Shown: positions 46,851 through 59,634, counted from the stretch's first letter. The stretch: DNA of 64,000 nt from Tetrastigma voinierianum (GCA_016808115.1 JAEQBH010002845.1:806001-870000); one strand, 5' to 3'. Made by a program: numbers and translations. Notes: generated by a model not told the origin, from the sequence alone.

Positions 46851-46894
46851 AGTTAAACTTAAGTTACTTAGATTAAAGTTTAATTGGTTAGATT

Positions 46895-47045
46895 TATGTG
46901 ATTTAAAATCCATTATAAATGTTTTTAATAAACTTCTTACGCCCTCCGGATTAATTGGCATCACGAATGATAAACCAGTTGTCAAATCCTTAAGGTTGAA
47001 TACAGGATTCGAACTTCTGTACATTTTGAATAGTATAGAATCAGG
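46895..47045 (-). mobile_element. Third SINE-like fragment (B box and tail)
   Basis: On the minus strand 'CAGAAGTTCGAATCCTGTATT' is a good B box. It is followed by 'AATTAATCCGGAGGGCGTAAG' and an A/T-rich end, a plausible SINE tail. The A-box side is missing. Confidence 0.4.
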
Positions 47046-47221
47046 AAGCATGGCATATTGTTTCGTTACAAATGCTCAAAAAATGTCAGTGTTAGCTACC
47101 AATTTCTAACTGGAAGACTAGTCCTTGTTCTGCCAGCTTTCTTTCTTCCCTTCATTTACTCCATTTCTTCAAATGTGTGGAAAAAAAAAATCATAACAGC
47201 AGCCATATTGTCAGGCAGACT

Positions 47222-47345
47222 AAGGTGACGTTTGTTTTTTGGTGAATCTTGAATATAAACTTTTGAAACCAATGTTGAATAGTCTTGTGGCATTAAGTAT
47301 TAAGTCGTTTGTTTTTAATATTTATCTATTAAGGATTAAGTTGTT
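47222..47345 (+). repeat. Left arm of a long imperfect inverted repeat
   Basis: 'TAAGGTGACGTTTGTTTTTTGG' through 'aatgttgaatag' and 'attaagtcgtttgtttttaatatt' matches the reverse complement of 50412-50529. The pair encloses about 3.1 kb. A DNA transposon or two solitary MITE-like pieces would both explain it. No matching flanking duplication was found. Confidence 0.6.
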
Positions 47346-47652
47346 GGATTTCATTTTTGATCTTAATAATTATTTTACAATTTATTTTATTCAAAGTTAA
47401 TAATAATAATAATAATTTTTATTATTATTATCATTTTATTATGCAACACGATGAAAAAAAGTAAAGAAGAAATTTAAATAATACAAATGAATCGTATAAA
47501 TACTTGGATTTTGAAAATTTATATAAAATCCATCGCCAATCCACATTTTATCTTTAATAATGATTTGAGAAGGAATTGGGAAGGTGGGATGAGCAAAAAA
47601 AAAAAACCTACTCTACACCTAAAGTTATTTTGGTTTCCCTGAAAATTGGAGG

Positions 47653-47654
<2 letters not shown>

Positions 47655-47705
<51 letters not shown>

Positions 47706-47720
47706 TTATTTATTTATTTA
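47655..47720. repeat. (TA)n then (TTTA)n microsatellite
   Basis: About 23 TA units followed by five TTTA units. Confidence 0.95.
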
Positions 47721-48890
47721 TCTTAAACTATCAAGAAAACAGCGCAACTTTCCAAAAATAATTTTACTTAACTCTTTGCTTTATTTGTGAATAATATTAT
47801 AAAATGTAAAATTTTAAGAATTATATTCTCTTTCTGCATCTTGTGAAATAGAAAGATGGAAATAAGTGGTGAAATTTGTTATTCCTGCGTGAAAGATGTC
47901 GTGATGGAAGTGAAACTTACAATGGAAAAGCCAATTTTTGACTTTTGTTTATAACATTTTTTAAAGAATTTCGATGATAAGTCGTGAAAAATAAAAACGA
48001 GAGGCATTCAGTAGAAAAAAAAACAATTTCAAGTAGGTCCATTATTCATCATATTGTCAATTAGGTTAAGTAAAGTCTGAAGAATGAATGGGAACTTGTC
48101 TGCAACATGTCTCTATACTTTGTCAAATATGCCTTGGAATATTAAACAAGTACAGGGCAGATTTATTAAATGGGGCCAAATGTGCAAAAATTCAAGAAGG
48201 GAAAACCATGTTATGAGGGCTCATTTCAATTTACTTGAAAACTTAGGATCACAAGGTCTAAAACCATGGTTAGATCCTTTGATTTAAAAAATATTTGATT
48301 AACCATGATAAATAGCCTAATAAATCTTAGTTACAAACTCAATAAATACATATGATAGTAATTGAGGGTATACTTTAGGGTTGTTAGACAATTTTATCAA
48401 ATATTTTTGAAACTAGGGACCCTGGTTTCAGGTCTTTTGGTCGTAATTCTTCAATATAAATATATTGAAATGTGACCCGTAACATAGTTTTCCATTTAAG
48501 AATATGATTTTTTTTTTTAGTTTTAACTTGTGGAAGGAAGGCTTGGAAAAGTGAGGAAATCTTGTGATGCCACTCTAAACCAGACCCTTTATTCAGGCAG
48601 CAAACCTCCAGTTTGTTGTGAATGGGATTTGTGGGGTGGGGCCTGAAAATCGCATCGAACAGCAAAAGGAGGCATTGCTAGGTTGCTTTTATCATATCTG
48701 TCATGCTTGCTGGTCCATCGTTTGATTTGGTTTCCCAATAAAAGGGATGATGAAAAGGACAAAGAGAATGGAGACATATGCGGTGCAATTGCTGCAATTT
48801 CCAATAATTGCCATTTCCTCCCACCGACACCCCACACACATTGACACATATCGTATCTCCACACAACCATTTTGATTTTGCTTCTGTTCT
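47721..48890. other. Intergenic sequence without recognised genes
   Basis: No domain-bearing frame on either strand. Minus-strand frames of 93 and 138 codons near 48384-49005 have no coding signature; the longer one crosses the CT repeat. Confidence 0.5.
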
Positions 48891-48913
48891 TCAATGGGCC
48901 CTTTTCACGATTG

Positions 48914-48957
<44 letters not shown>

Positions 48958-49020
48958 CTTTGGTGGTTGGTCAATTTTTGAATGGGCCCAGGGTCTTAGG
49001 CCCATCCAATTCTAGCCCAT
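48885..49020. promoter_or_regulatory. Cluster of TGGGCC/GGCCCA (site II-like) motifs
   Basis: TGGGCCC occurs at 48895 and 48984, with AGGCCCATCC at about 48999 and AGCCCATC at about 49014. Such GGCCCA clusters (TCP-factor site II) typify plant housekeeping promoters, but no transcript is recognised on either side. Confidence 0.35.
48918..48954. repeat. (CT)n microsatellite
   Basis: About 18 CT units on the plus strand. Confidence 0.97.
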
Positions 49021-50300
49021 CTCATGAGGCTTGGCTGGTTGGCTGCAGAAATCGGCAAGTAATTTCCATCCACATCTATGGAAAACAAAAAAAAAGAAGG
49101 TAAAACTAATATCATAATTCCAACTGCGAGTTCAGATTGTCCATCTTTTCCCCCATGGATGAATTCTATGGATTTGGGTAGGTATCAATATCATGGACAT
49201 GGCTAGTGCTGACTTCATTCTGAAGAGACTTTAAAATATGACAAAGAGTTTTGAGTAAAATAAATTAATAAAACCAAAAGATTTGTGTAAATAAATTTAG
49301 GAGCGGAAATGGGTACTTACTTGGAAAGATCTGGATTTGGTTAATATGCATTCAATGCTCAGATTACTAAAACCTGGGTTGGTGTTTCCACGGTACAAAC
49401 GCCTCTAACACTCTCTAGTTTTGGATGAAAAAAGAAGGTTTTGTGCGGGAGTTTTATGGTAGGTTTTTATTATTTTATTATTTTATTTTATTTTTTAATG
49501 TGTAATTCTATCTCATACAACTTTGATCAAATAACTAAGGAGGCCTTTGTTTTTCTGGCTCTTTTTTAAAGCAAATTGCTTTTAGATTTTAGTACACCAT
49601 TTGTTTTTTCATTTTTACATAACTTATTTATGAATTTTTTAAATTTCTTTCTAAATCAAAATATTTGGCTTTTTCTATTTAACAAAATGCATATTTTAGA
49701 ATCTATACAAAATCTTTTAAAATCCACATAGAAACATTTCAAAATATTTTAGAAACACGAAATATTTTAATTTTGGTTTCATCAATCTATTATTTTTTAA
49801 ATTATTGATTTTATATATTTTATTTTAGTTATACAAAATAAATAAAATAATTATTTTTTGAAAAAATGATAATAATAAATTATTTATCATAATAGTTTTA
49901 TTATTTTAATTTTGTGTCATGTTATAGAAGAGGTATTATACAAATATTTTTTATTTTTATCATAACAATAAGGTTGGATTTGATTAAAAGATCGCTCAGG
50001 CAAACAACTGAAATGAATCTTTCCTTCATTTTTTACCTCATTTTGATAAAAATATATTTATTGTTTTCTTGTAAATATAACTATTTATTTTCAAAGATAC
50101 ATGTAAATACCGGAAATAGAAAAGGGGATTTTTGTCCACTTTTCAGGAAAAAACATGGTATGATTAGCAAATTTGAGTTATTTGAGATATGTTAACCAAA
50201 TATTTCTATTCTTTGAAAAAAAAAACTAAATATTTCTAATAATAAATTATATCATCATTACACAAAACAAAGGACCTAAATTATTTTTGTTAATATATTT
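49021..50300. other. AT-rich intergenic sequence
   Basis: No recognised gene or RNA. Several poly-A/T-rich patches (49480-49500, 49780-49900). Nothing further is supported. Confidence 0.5.
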
Positions 50301-50305
50301 AAAAG

Positions 50306-50307
<2 letters not shown>

Positions 50308-50367
<60 letters not shown>

Positions 50368-50385
50368 TATATATATATATAAATT
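50308..50385. repeat. (TA)n microsatellite
   Basis: About 28 TA units, interrupted by GAG near 50366, then further TA units. Confidence 0.95.
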
Positions 50386-50411
50386 AACAAATTTAATAAT
50401 AGTCAGAAATA

Positions 50412-50529
50412 CAATATTAAAAAAAAAAACAAACGATTTAATATTTAACATTATTAAACCCTTATTCAACATTTAGCTAAATAAAAGTTTTATTCATCAT
50501 CAAGTAAGAAAAAAACAAACACTCCCTTA
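50412..50529 (-). repeat. Right arm of the long inverted repeat
   Basis: On the minus strand it reads TAAGGGAGTGTTTGTTTTTTTC and continues through 'aatgttgaataag' and 'tattaaatcgtttgttttt', matching 47222-47345. Confidence 0.6.
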
Positions 50530-51512
50530 ATCTTCTCTATATACAGCTTATAAGACGCGTATTTGGCATGTGTTCTAGAGTTTCAATATTTAAGGAAACT
50601 CTACTTATCGCCTCACTTTTGATCTAATTTTTTAGAAGGTTGAGCTGTAAAATTTATGATTCGAAAAAAACCAGGTCAAATTGGCCTGACTCATTTTGGC
50701 CTTTGGCCCATGTGGGTTTAGTCCGGGTTGGCCCGATTAGCCCGATTGACCGGAAATCTTTATTTAATCTTTTAAGTAACAACTTAGTACTATAGATCTT
50801 TATATTTATTAACAAATTATATTTTGCCTTTTAATATTATCAAATCTTGTATATATAGGTTTTAACAGTTATAATTATTATAATATATTAAACTTTGTTG
50901 TTTTTAATTATTTAACTTTAATTTTTAAAATGTCTTTTTAATATAATTTATATGATAATTTAATATTTAAAAAATTCAGATGTAAAATTACTAACGTATT
51001 TCCAATATTGGGGATAATTATAGTTTTAATATTGAATATATTTTCATTTATATCTCTATTAATCATATTTTTTACATCTACAATATCATTTTTTTTTTTT
51101 GTATTTATCCCTTTTAAATTTTATTTTAATCATATTTCTCTATTTTTAAATTAAAGATATGATTTAAAAAAATTAAAATTTAAACATGATAAAAGCAAGA
51201 TACTTTATAAATTAAATTAAATTTAATAACTAATTATCAATGTATTTTTCAATAAATTTAATATTAGAAATTAGTGTTACTAACAAAATGTTGTTTATCA
51301 TTAAAACAAAAATAAAATATTGTTATTTTTAAAATAAATAACAAAAAATTATACACTTATTTTCCTTAATATGATTATATCTTCTATAAAGATGGATTTT
51401 TTAAAACAAATAAGATATTTCATTATTATAAAATTGATTTTATTTCAAATATAAATTAAATTTAGGCATTTAATATTTGTAAAATTTACACTTTAAATAG
51501 AAAATATGTAAT
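50530..51512. other. AT-rich flank, possible hAT left end
   Basis: Positions 50670-50750 contain 'ggcctgactcattttggcc' and 'gggttggcccgattagcccg', the GGCCC-rich style of many plant hAT subterminal regions. The rest (50760-51507) is about 80% A/T with no gene. Positions 51508-51512 (GTAAT) are the left target duplicate of the next element. Confidence 0.35.
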
Positions 51513-51805
51513 TGTGGCGCCCCAACCTGACACCCTGTGTTAGGAAATGTGTCATAAATCTGAGAATTATAAACCTGTTAATTTATATAATTTTAAACAA
51601 TTATCTTGAAAATATAAACTTATAAAAAATTTCATATTCATCCACTGTAGTGGTATTTACAATGTCTTGTACATATATTATGAGTCTCATTTACTTGTAC
51701 TTTTACATTTACATTGTTCAAAATCTTGATGTATATTTTACAAATCGAAGAAACTCTACATGTGACTTTACAAAAGCCGCTTCAAGTGGGAATATCACGA
51801 ACGTT

Positions 51806-52693
51806 CGTGACGCTTCCCAAAACCAAAAGGTCTTTATCGACAACCCACAACTCATGGACATTCAGGATGCCTTTTTCGTAACCCGACACCACTCACGGAA
51901 ACGGCAGCCTCCAGACGTGAGCTCTACTCTAAATACAAAACCTGTCTCAAGGTCAATATGTCACACAGGTCCACATAATGTCTTAAATTGAAAATGGCCA
52001 CTTGGGCCCTTGCATCAACACCCAGTCAAACATATATCCAACTATATTCCAATAGTCCAAGAGTTACCATTATTTTAATACAAATACATATTAAAATCTA
52101 TAATTTAATACATATTATCCAAAACATCAAAGCCACAACCCGCTTTCTTCAAAATCGGGTCTCTAAATGAGCCGTCTTCTTTAACGCCCTCAGAATTTAA
52201 AAAATATTCTTCGACATGGTGAGCTATCGTCAACAGGCACCACCTTGGGGCTGGTTATTCCCACTAATGCATATGTAATGATCCACTTAAAAACACTCAA
52301 GTAAATACGTTGATCCTACTTGAATGTCTACATGCCCATTCCCATGTCTCGAGTCCTCACCGAATTTCACACTTGCCCAAGTCATGTATGAGGAAACATC
52401 ATTTTCAAAACAAAAACTCGTTGGATCTTGGAAAATACACCACCAGTTTTGCGAAAATATGAGACTACCCTCTCGTGCGAATGTCGAGAACCAAACATTT
52501 ATGGTCCTTTATCCGAAATGACCGTTGACCGCCTCAACCCCATTCTCCTGAAATCATCCCCGTGAAATTCCTTTCGCAAACCATGTTCATTTTTCGTAAA
52601 ATTCGCTATGATGCACTCACACCCAATTTCTAGTTACTCCTAAGTGCATAAGAAATGCATTATGTCATCTATGTCATTCATGCTATTAGTCAG

Positions 52694-52732
<39 letters not shown>

Positions 52733-53931
52733 CATATTTTAATCACATACAACATGTTATGTAATTTCAACAATTCCTACACCCAATATACAAATTTTGG
52801 TCAACCATCACCCAAATTAACCTACTTGAGCTAATCAACAAACTCACACTTCCAATGACTGTTGTTACACACAATTATATTCCATATCAGACTCATGTTA
52901 ATACACAAAGTTCAGCATTAACCTACTAATTCCTATACAACTCGTTTATTCAATTCCAAATTAATTCCAAAGGACATGTCATGGACGATTTGTCCACCTG
53001 TTAACCCGGACTGCTTATAATAAATCCCAAAAACGAAAGGTTGGGTCAGTCTGCGGGATAAATTAATTGGTCACATATTTGCTCCACTTTATGAACCGAA
53101 TCTATACCATTTCCTGCTTTGAGACACCACAATACAATTTATAGCATAATACTATACACTAGCACCCAGTACCGCGGATCGTCACAGATCGTCCAATTTG
53201 GTTCCATAAATTTTCAGTACTCGATCCTAAGTTTCAGACCGATCAAAACTACCGCTCGCTGCCTCAAACCAACCGAATCATCAACAAAGCACTTAAACAA
53301 GGGTTAAAACAAGTAGGATAAAACTCCTACCTCATCGATTTTGTCAAACTCAAGAAACCAGGCTCCACGCTGTCTTCACGCAGGGAATAATCTTCCTCTT
53401 AAGCCCATTTAAACCGCAACGGTCCAATAACTTAAATCTAGAGAATGTGCTCTTCTAGAAAAATCAAAAATCCGTCATCGTATCCTCCATTTCCAAATGC
53501 CTTGCACGCTTTTGGTCTCTTTCAATTGGGAAGATGAACACTATTCCAAATTTTGTCTTTTTCCTCATTAAGAATTCAAAAATGTCATTCATGTCCTCAA
53601 GCCTTGGATTTTTGACACTTTGCACTATCTCGGTCATCCATTTTCATCCTCTCTCTACTCATGCAACATGTGTCACATGAGTATTACGTTATAGGTGACT
53701 TGTCACCTTACGCTGCCACGACACCCGATACCCTAAGTGTCTCAAACGTGCAAATTCGAACACCGTCTCTGAATTCGACCTAAATTCGACGTGGTAGCTA
53801 GGATTTCTCGCGAGACTTAGCCCTAATGCAGGAAGTCCGCTTCATCATCCGAGATCTAGAAAATTTTCTGGATTTTTGACCAAATTGGTCGATTTGCCAT
53901 TTTGTAAAAATTGAATTTTCTGGGTCTCACA
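51806..53931 (-). mobile_element. Family-T solo LTR nested in the family-B LTR
   Basis: Starts near CGTGACGCTTCCCAAAACC and ends TTTTCTGGGTCTCACA. 'aaaatggccacttgggccc' (51992), 'catcaaagccacaacccgctttctt' (52128), the TA tract (52697-52729), 'ctcctacctcatcgattttgtcaaactc' (53323) and 'ttcatcatccgagatctagaaaa' (53842) match family T in order. About 2.13 kb. Flanks ACGTT and ACGGC are only partly alike, so the exact left end is uncertain. Confidence 0.75.
52697..52729. repeat. (TA)n microsatellite in family-T LTR
   Basis: About 16 TA units, at the site equivalent to 33610, 40057 and 15573. Confidence 0.9.
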
Positions 53932-56741
53932 ACGGCCCTCCACCTTTCGCTCCTACACGAATAAACACTCGTGTTAAGCTTTATAGCTTAGTGAGAATCC
54001 ATAAATATGGACAACCACTATAACGATCGTCATAATACTTCATAACATTTTATTCATATTACATATTACTTCTCATATCATTATAATTCAATTACATATT
54101 GCATTTCATATCATCTTCATGTTTCACGCCTTTTATAAAAATTCCAAAAGTTTCATCTCATCTCATCTCATGTTTGCATATTCCAAAAAAGTGGATACGG
54201 GAAAAAACTGTATATACCCAAAGGTATTATCACTGTACGAGACAATGATATCTATCTATGATGTAATCAGACAGACCAACTAGGGCCGGTAATGACCAAA
54301 ACGGACCAATTATATCTCAGATGTTGCAAAGATTCAGATTCCATTAGGTACTGCTCACTTATCCATTTACCGCGAAAGATAGTAAGCAATCGACTTACAA
54401 GTTTTTTTATCCGAGTTAGAGATATCGGGACTTTTCATCTCTATATACATGGATAATTAAAATCATGTGTATTCATATAGAGAGGCCACAAACCATTATT
54501 CCTTTATATTTTGAGATGACTGTCATATTTATTATAAACAGTATGCTCATATTCTCAGGATCCATTTACTGCCTTACACGGATTCATATATCAAACACGT
54601 CAGGAGCTTCTCAGTTCACGATCAAATTTCATATGCTAAACCATCATAATCATGTTAATGTACACACTATATAACAACCACTTTATAATATATATGCAAT
54701 TTTTGCCACTTATATTTAATTCTTTTATATCGAAATATTCTCATTCAAAACCATCTCCCAAGATACCAGAAAACCATATAAGAGACATTATGATGTTTCA
54801 AAGTTCTATAATAGAAGACATAAAAATCATCTCCCAAAACAGGGTCTGACTTCGCTTATTTTTTGGATACAATGAGTTTGACATCTCAACATGCTTCTTT
54901 CAAGTCCATTGTTCTTATATAAATCTATTTTATTTAGAAATTAGAATCACTTCATTTGAATCATCACAACTCAAGTTATGACATTTTAATGTCAAACTAG
55001 TCTGTTTGCCCAGCGAGCACCGAGCACCAACTAGACCATCCAAAGGGGTCTTAACTCCATCATTTGACACCTGCTTTTTGTAGTACCAATTGAACACAGA
55101 TAGCGATTCTTCTCCAATTGTAATCATCCAATTCGGAGTACCGAAACTCAAGATATGTCCTAAACAACCGAGACTACTCTATTTTCAAAACAAAATTTCC
55201 TACAACTTTGACGAATTTCTGGGTACAATGGGGTCTAAATTTGAATACACTTCTTCCAAGTAAATTTTTCTCCTAGAAGGCTAGTTTACCTAGAAATTGG
55301 AATCACTCAATTTGGATGAATGAAACTCAACTTATGATCTAAACACCAAAACTGTACCAAAACAGAGGATAACTCGATAACTTACCTGTATTTTCACTTC
55401 AGTCTCAAAAACAGGCGACTAAGGGTCAGGTTTGCTTCTTGGTACCTTCTATAATTTTATAGGTTTACCTCTTAGGGTTCTTTTCCAACTAAAATCACTC
55501 AATTTGGATAACTAATGACCAAGTTATGGCCAAAACAAAAACTTGAGTTTTGGAAAATTTGTGACAGCATCTCCCCCTAAAACCGCAACATTTTCTTTAT
55601 ACAAAAATTCCTCAATTGAGGACCACAACCAATTAATCAAAGCCAAAGCACAACAAAACAACTCCCAAATCTAACTTAAGCCAACCCAAAATCACTTTTA
55701 TACAAAGTTAGAGTTTTCCTAACTCAAACATAAACAAAGAAGGAGTTTGGAGAATTTCCAAACATACTCAAACTTATACATGTGTCCATACTTTCCATAC
55801 AAGTGTTTCATACTTATAATTTTCATAAATCAAAAGAGAGATTTTCATATATCAAAGGTGAGATTTCCATACCTTGATCTTCAAAAACTTGAACCAAACT
55901 TCTCATTTTCTTCACTTTTTCTCTTGAATAAGACTAAATCAAGAAATGGAGAGAATAAAACACTTGGCTCTTATTCTCCACACCCGTAATGCCCTTAAAT
56001 TTCAAACCCAAAATGAGAAAATATCTCATTCAAACCAAATTAGCCTTATCCTCTTTTCATGTGTATATCTTATTTGGCTTTTTTTTTTTTTACACTTTCC
56101 TCTATTTTTGTATTTTAGTCCTTTTCCATATTCTAATTGCACAACAACTTATTACTATTTCTAATTAAGCATATACTTTTCTTCATTTATGGCATTTGGG
56201 TCCTTAATGTGACATTTTACTATTTTACCCTTAACTCTTGAATTAATTTCAGGTTTTATCAATTTTCTCACTTAGCATCTAAATTCTGGAAAAATACACA
56301 TTTATTTTTATTATATCCTAAACATGTTATAAAACTACGAAGATATAATTTGGGGTATTACAGTAATTATATAGAAAAGAAAAAATATAATCATATTAGG
56401 AAAAAAGAAAATATTGTTTACATTCTTTCCTAATCTATTTTTCAATAAAATAACAAAATATTAAATATGTCCAACAACTAATAAATTTTTAAAAATAAAA
56501 TATTTTATTTGAATATTTAAAAACATTTGATTTTTATTTAAAATGAAACAAAACATATTTTAACATAACTATTTTTTAATTTTTAAAATAAAGAAATATA
56601 CATATATCAAATAAATTTAAGATAATTTTTTATAAAAAGAAATATTTGAAGATTATCCTTAATCATACTTAATTTAATTACACTTGAAAAACAATTTAAC
56701 ATGTACATTATTGTTTATTTTATTATTTCTCTGGAAATTTT

Positions 56742-56960
56742 GATGTGTTGGGTTATTGGAGAGATAGAAACAATAAATTTGGTGATCTTATAAAGATGGC
56801 TTGTGATGTGTTAAGCATTCCAATAACTACTGCAAGATCGAAATCGTCAGACGGATTCGGTGGTTTTAAGCATCTATAGAAGATATGTTGATGAAACCTA
56901 GCTCAAGCTCTCATGCATGTAATTGATTGCTTGATTTATGAGGAAGCCTTAACAATTTTT
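56742..56960 (+). pseudogene. hAT transposase C-terminal dimerisation fragment
   Basis: Translation gives 'DVLGYWRDRNNKFGDLIKMA' then 'DVLSIPITTARSKSSDGFGG'. After stops it gives 'LAQALMHVIDCLIYEEA'. This is the hAT-family dimerisation signature (LxYWR...YPxLAxMARDxLxIPxTTVASE). It has in-frame stops and no upstream catalytic domain nearby; the family-B solo LTR lies just to its left. It is a dead remnant of an autonomous hAT element. Confidence 0.85.
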
Positions 56961-58140
56961 ATTAAGGATTTATAATGAAACATTTCCTTTGTATAATTAC
57001 CTATTAACTTATGTTAATTTTAATTAATAAATGATGATAATGATGACTCAACAAGCATCGAGGATGAACATATTTCTATTGTGAAATCATATGTTATTGT
57101 TAGAAATAATGTGGATGAAGATGGAAGCATTTAAGATCACAAAGATAATGCATTCCATTGGGGATACTTGAATTTTTTTAAAGACAAGTATTAAATTGTT
57201 ATTTTATTATTTTGATACTATTTACCTAGTTAGTTTGATACTTTGATGTTAACAATGCTTTATCATTATTAATTTATTTAAATTTGTTTACTATTATTAT
57301 TTTGTTTATACTGAATCATTTTATATATTAATTATTCTTATATATTTATATATTATTTATTTTTATTTGTAGAATTATAAAATTTATGAAATTATTTTTT
57401 TAACATTTTTTATAAGATTTGTAGTCTTCAGTTGGTCTGAACTACATGGTTGGGCTAGGCTGAGCGAAAAGCTTGTACTCGAATATAAATAAGCTCATAT
57501 TACTCTCTGGGCTGTTGGCCATGGGTCTGGAATACATTGACCCCGAAATGGGTTGAGCTACCCCGTTTACCAGCTTTACATATATATCATGGGTATTAGC
57601 TCGAGTTAAGCTCACATGGGTGATCTATACCCATAACCCAATAGGTTATATTTGGTTTTTGTAAAGTACGGAGAAAAAATGTTTAAATTTTAAATAAAAC
57701 CAAATATGGAAAAAAAATTACTTAAAAACTTGTATAAGATTATTTAGTTAAGTTTAGCTGCCTGAACATAAAATAACAACTGAAAAATAATTATGGAAAT
57801 TATTATAGTAAAGCAAACAAGAGAAAAACTGATGGGTCTTACTCCAATTTTATTTTCATCTGCCAACTGCAAATACCAACTTAAAAAAAAAAAAAAAAAC
57901 CATAGAAGGCTAGACGTCCTTTCAGGGTTTGTGTTTCGGCTTTATGGGGTGGCCGGTCGGACCGGATATGAAGATGCCAAGTAGCTTGAGGTGTTGTTTT
58001 GTTTGGGGTTTGCATTGCAAGCAAACAATGTTAACATTTAGTTTTATTTTTTATTTTTGAAGAAAAATTTGGATGAAATAAAAGAAAAATGGATTTAAAA
58101 TTAATAAATTATTTATTATTTTCTCCAATAGAAAAGTATG
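56961..58140. other. hAT flank and AT-rich intergenic DNA
   Basis: Positions 57440-57620 ('gggctaggctgagcg', 'ccccgaaatgggttgagctacc') have the style of an hAT subterminal region and may be its right end. The inverted 'agctggtaaacgggg' at about 57565-57580 partly resembles 'agctgtaaaat' at 50643. No duplication is found. The rest has no gene. Confidence 0.35.
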
Positions 58141-59634
58141 TGTTAGCACTAATCCTTCCATAGCAAACCCGGTTGTCTCTTGAATTCTCGTATCTTGACG
58201 TCTGGGTATGAACCTGCCAGCTAAGGACCCGCAAAAATGAAATAATGCAATCTGGGCGGTGGTGTGCCGCCGGTATTCCCGATACTTGCTAGTATAGAGA
58301 GGTAAATATCTTCTCTGCTTTCTTCAGGAGTATTTTTACATGCACCTTATGTTAAAGTCCTTCCTTATTTATGAATATAGAAAGATTATCCACTTTTACA
58401 GTGGTAACCAGCCCAGTCAGAAGAAGGAGGCGCCCATTTGCGTCGCCTCGTTTTTCCTTTTAGATTGCCAAGTCATTCGAATCTTCTACTTCAAGAATCT
58501 TTTGATCATCTTAAAATGGTTACATACGTGATTCTGGGAGGATGTGTTTTCGAGTTGCGAGGGATCGGTTGGGAAATTACTGGCTGTCCATCTTCTTAGA
58601 GACAATAGCCTACTTATGAGAAAAACAATCCCTGTGCCTTCAGGATCGATAGCTCACAAGCCAGATCGGGCCATGGTTAGGATCCTGTTCGTGGTGTGGA
58701 TATTTGGGTCGGCCTCGTGAGCTTGATATGCCCTGGCCTTCGACAGGCCACTGGGTCAAGTTCATCTTATAATGCCCCCTTTTTCCTAGTCAAGATTAGG
58801 TCTTCCGATTGGAAAATATTGTATTCTGACTTGCTTTGTCCTTGGGAACGAGGACTAAGTTAATGCTTATGTGTTCCAACGCCGCTGCACACGGGAGTTT
58901 TCTATTTTGGTAACATTATTTAATGCGGCCTCAGTTTTACCACAGTTCTAAACCCCTCAGTAAAAGGCTAATGTGGTGATGGATTCTTTTATGCTACTAG
59001 TTGGTTTTGAGTTTTCGGTGAGTATGTATGGCTAGACATTGTCGGTATCGTGATTTTCCGATTACTCCTAGGCTGAATGTGATGTTGACAAAGGGCCTAT
59101 TCGGAGGCTACTTAGGAACGTGCTCGGGAGCGCCGCTTAATTTGTTCTTTGAGGGACATTTTGAGCCTTATATGCCCCTTATATGTCCCTTCGCTTTGGC
59201 ATTGTTGAAAGGCAATGCTGTGATCATATTGCCATAGAAAGGGCTATCTGTGGCCGGGGATTTTCTTTTCGCATCTTCCTTTAGCCTTTTCTTCTAAATT
59301 TTTTCTCTTAGCCATTTCTTCATTTTTCCTCAGCTTTTTCTTCCACTTGTTCTTCTTTCTTAGTCTCTGTTTTCAGCCCTGCTGGGTTATGTAATTGTCT
59401 TAGGCTCTGTTTTTAGCCCTGCTGGGTTATGTAATTGTTGAAGCATGATCGCTTGGTTGTAAACATTGCCTTTTGGTGTAATTAATGAAGTTGTGTTTCT
59501 TGAAATTTTTGTGTTTTTGCTCACCTTATTTTTCAGGCCTCGGCTAACTGACAAGAATGTGACCAACTCCTTTAGACAAGGGTTGTATGCTGATGAATTC
59601 TAGAACGGATCGGCCCTTGTGGATTCCGATCGAC
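58141..59634 (+). other. Unassigned; possible antisense ORF and 3' region of a Tat-type element
   Basis: A plus-strand frame at 59028-59237 ('CRYRDFPITPRLNVMLTKGL') is followed by T-rich sequence and a near-exact short duplication, 'agccctgctgggttatgtaattgt' (59375 and 59416), as in a 3' untranslated region. Some Tat elements carry a reverse-oriented ORF before their 3' LTR, which would fit. I cannot identify the protein. Confidence 0.3.

Larger units (their letters stand above)
51513..56362 (-). mobile_element. Family-B solo LTR with exact 5-bp target duplication
   Basis: Starts TGTGGCGCCCCAACC and ends TTTGGGGTATTACA. GTAAT flanks it exactly (51508-51512 and 56363-56367). Family-B landmarks occur on both sides of a nested LTR: 'gagtctcatttacttgtac' (51680), 'gtggatacgggaaaaaactg' and 'acgagacaatgatatctatc' (54190-54260), 'agtaccaattgaacac' (55083) and 'cttagggttcttttccaact' (55470). 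No internal region or second LTR is present. Confidence 0.85.

Noticed and set aside
48589..49005. 138-codon minus-strand frame
   Set aside because: It includes an Arg-Glu run from the CT repeat and has no domain; no promoter or splice support.
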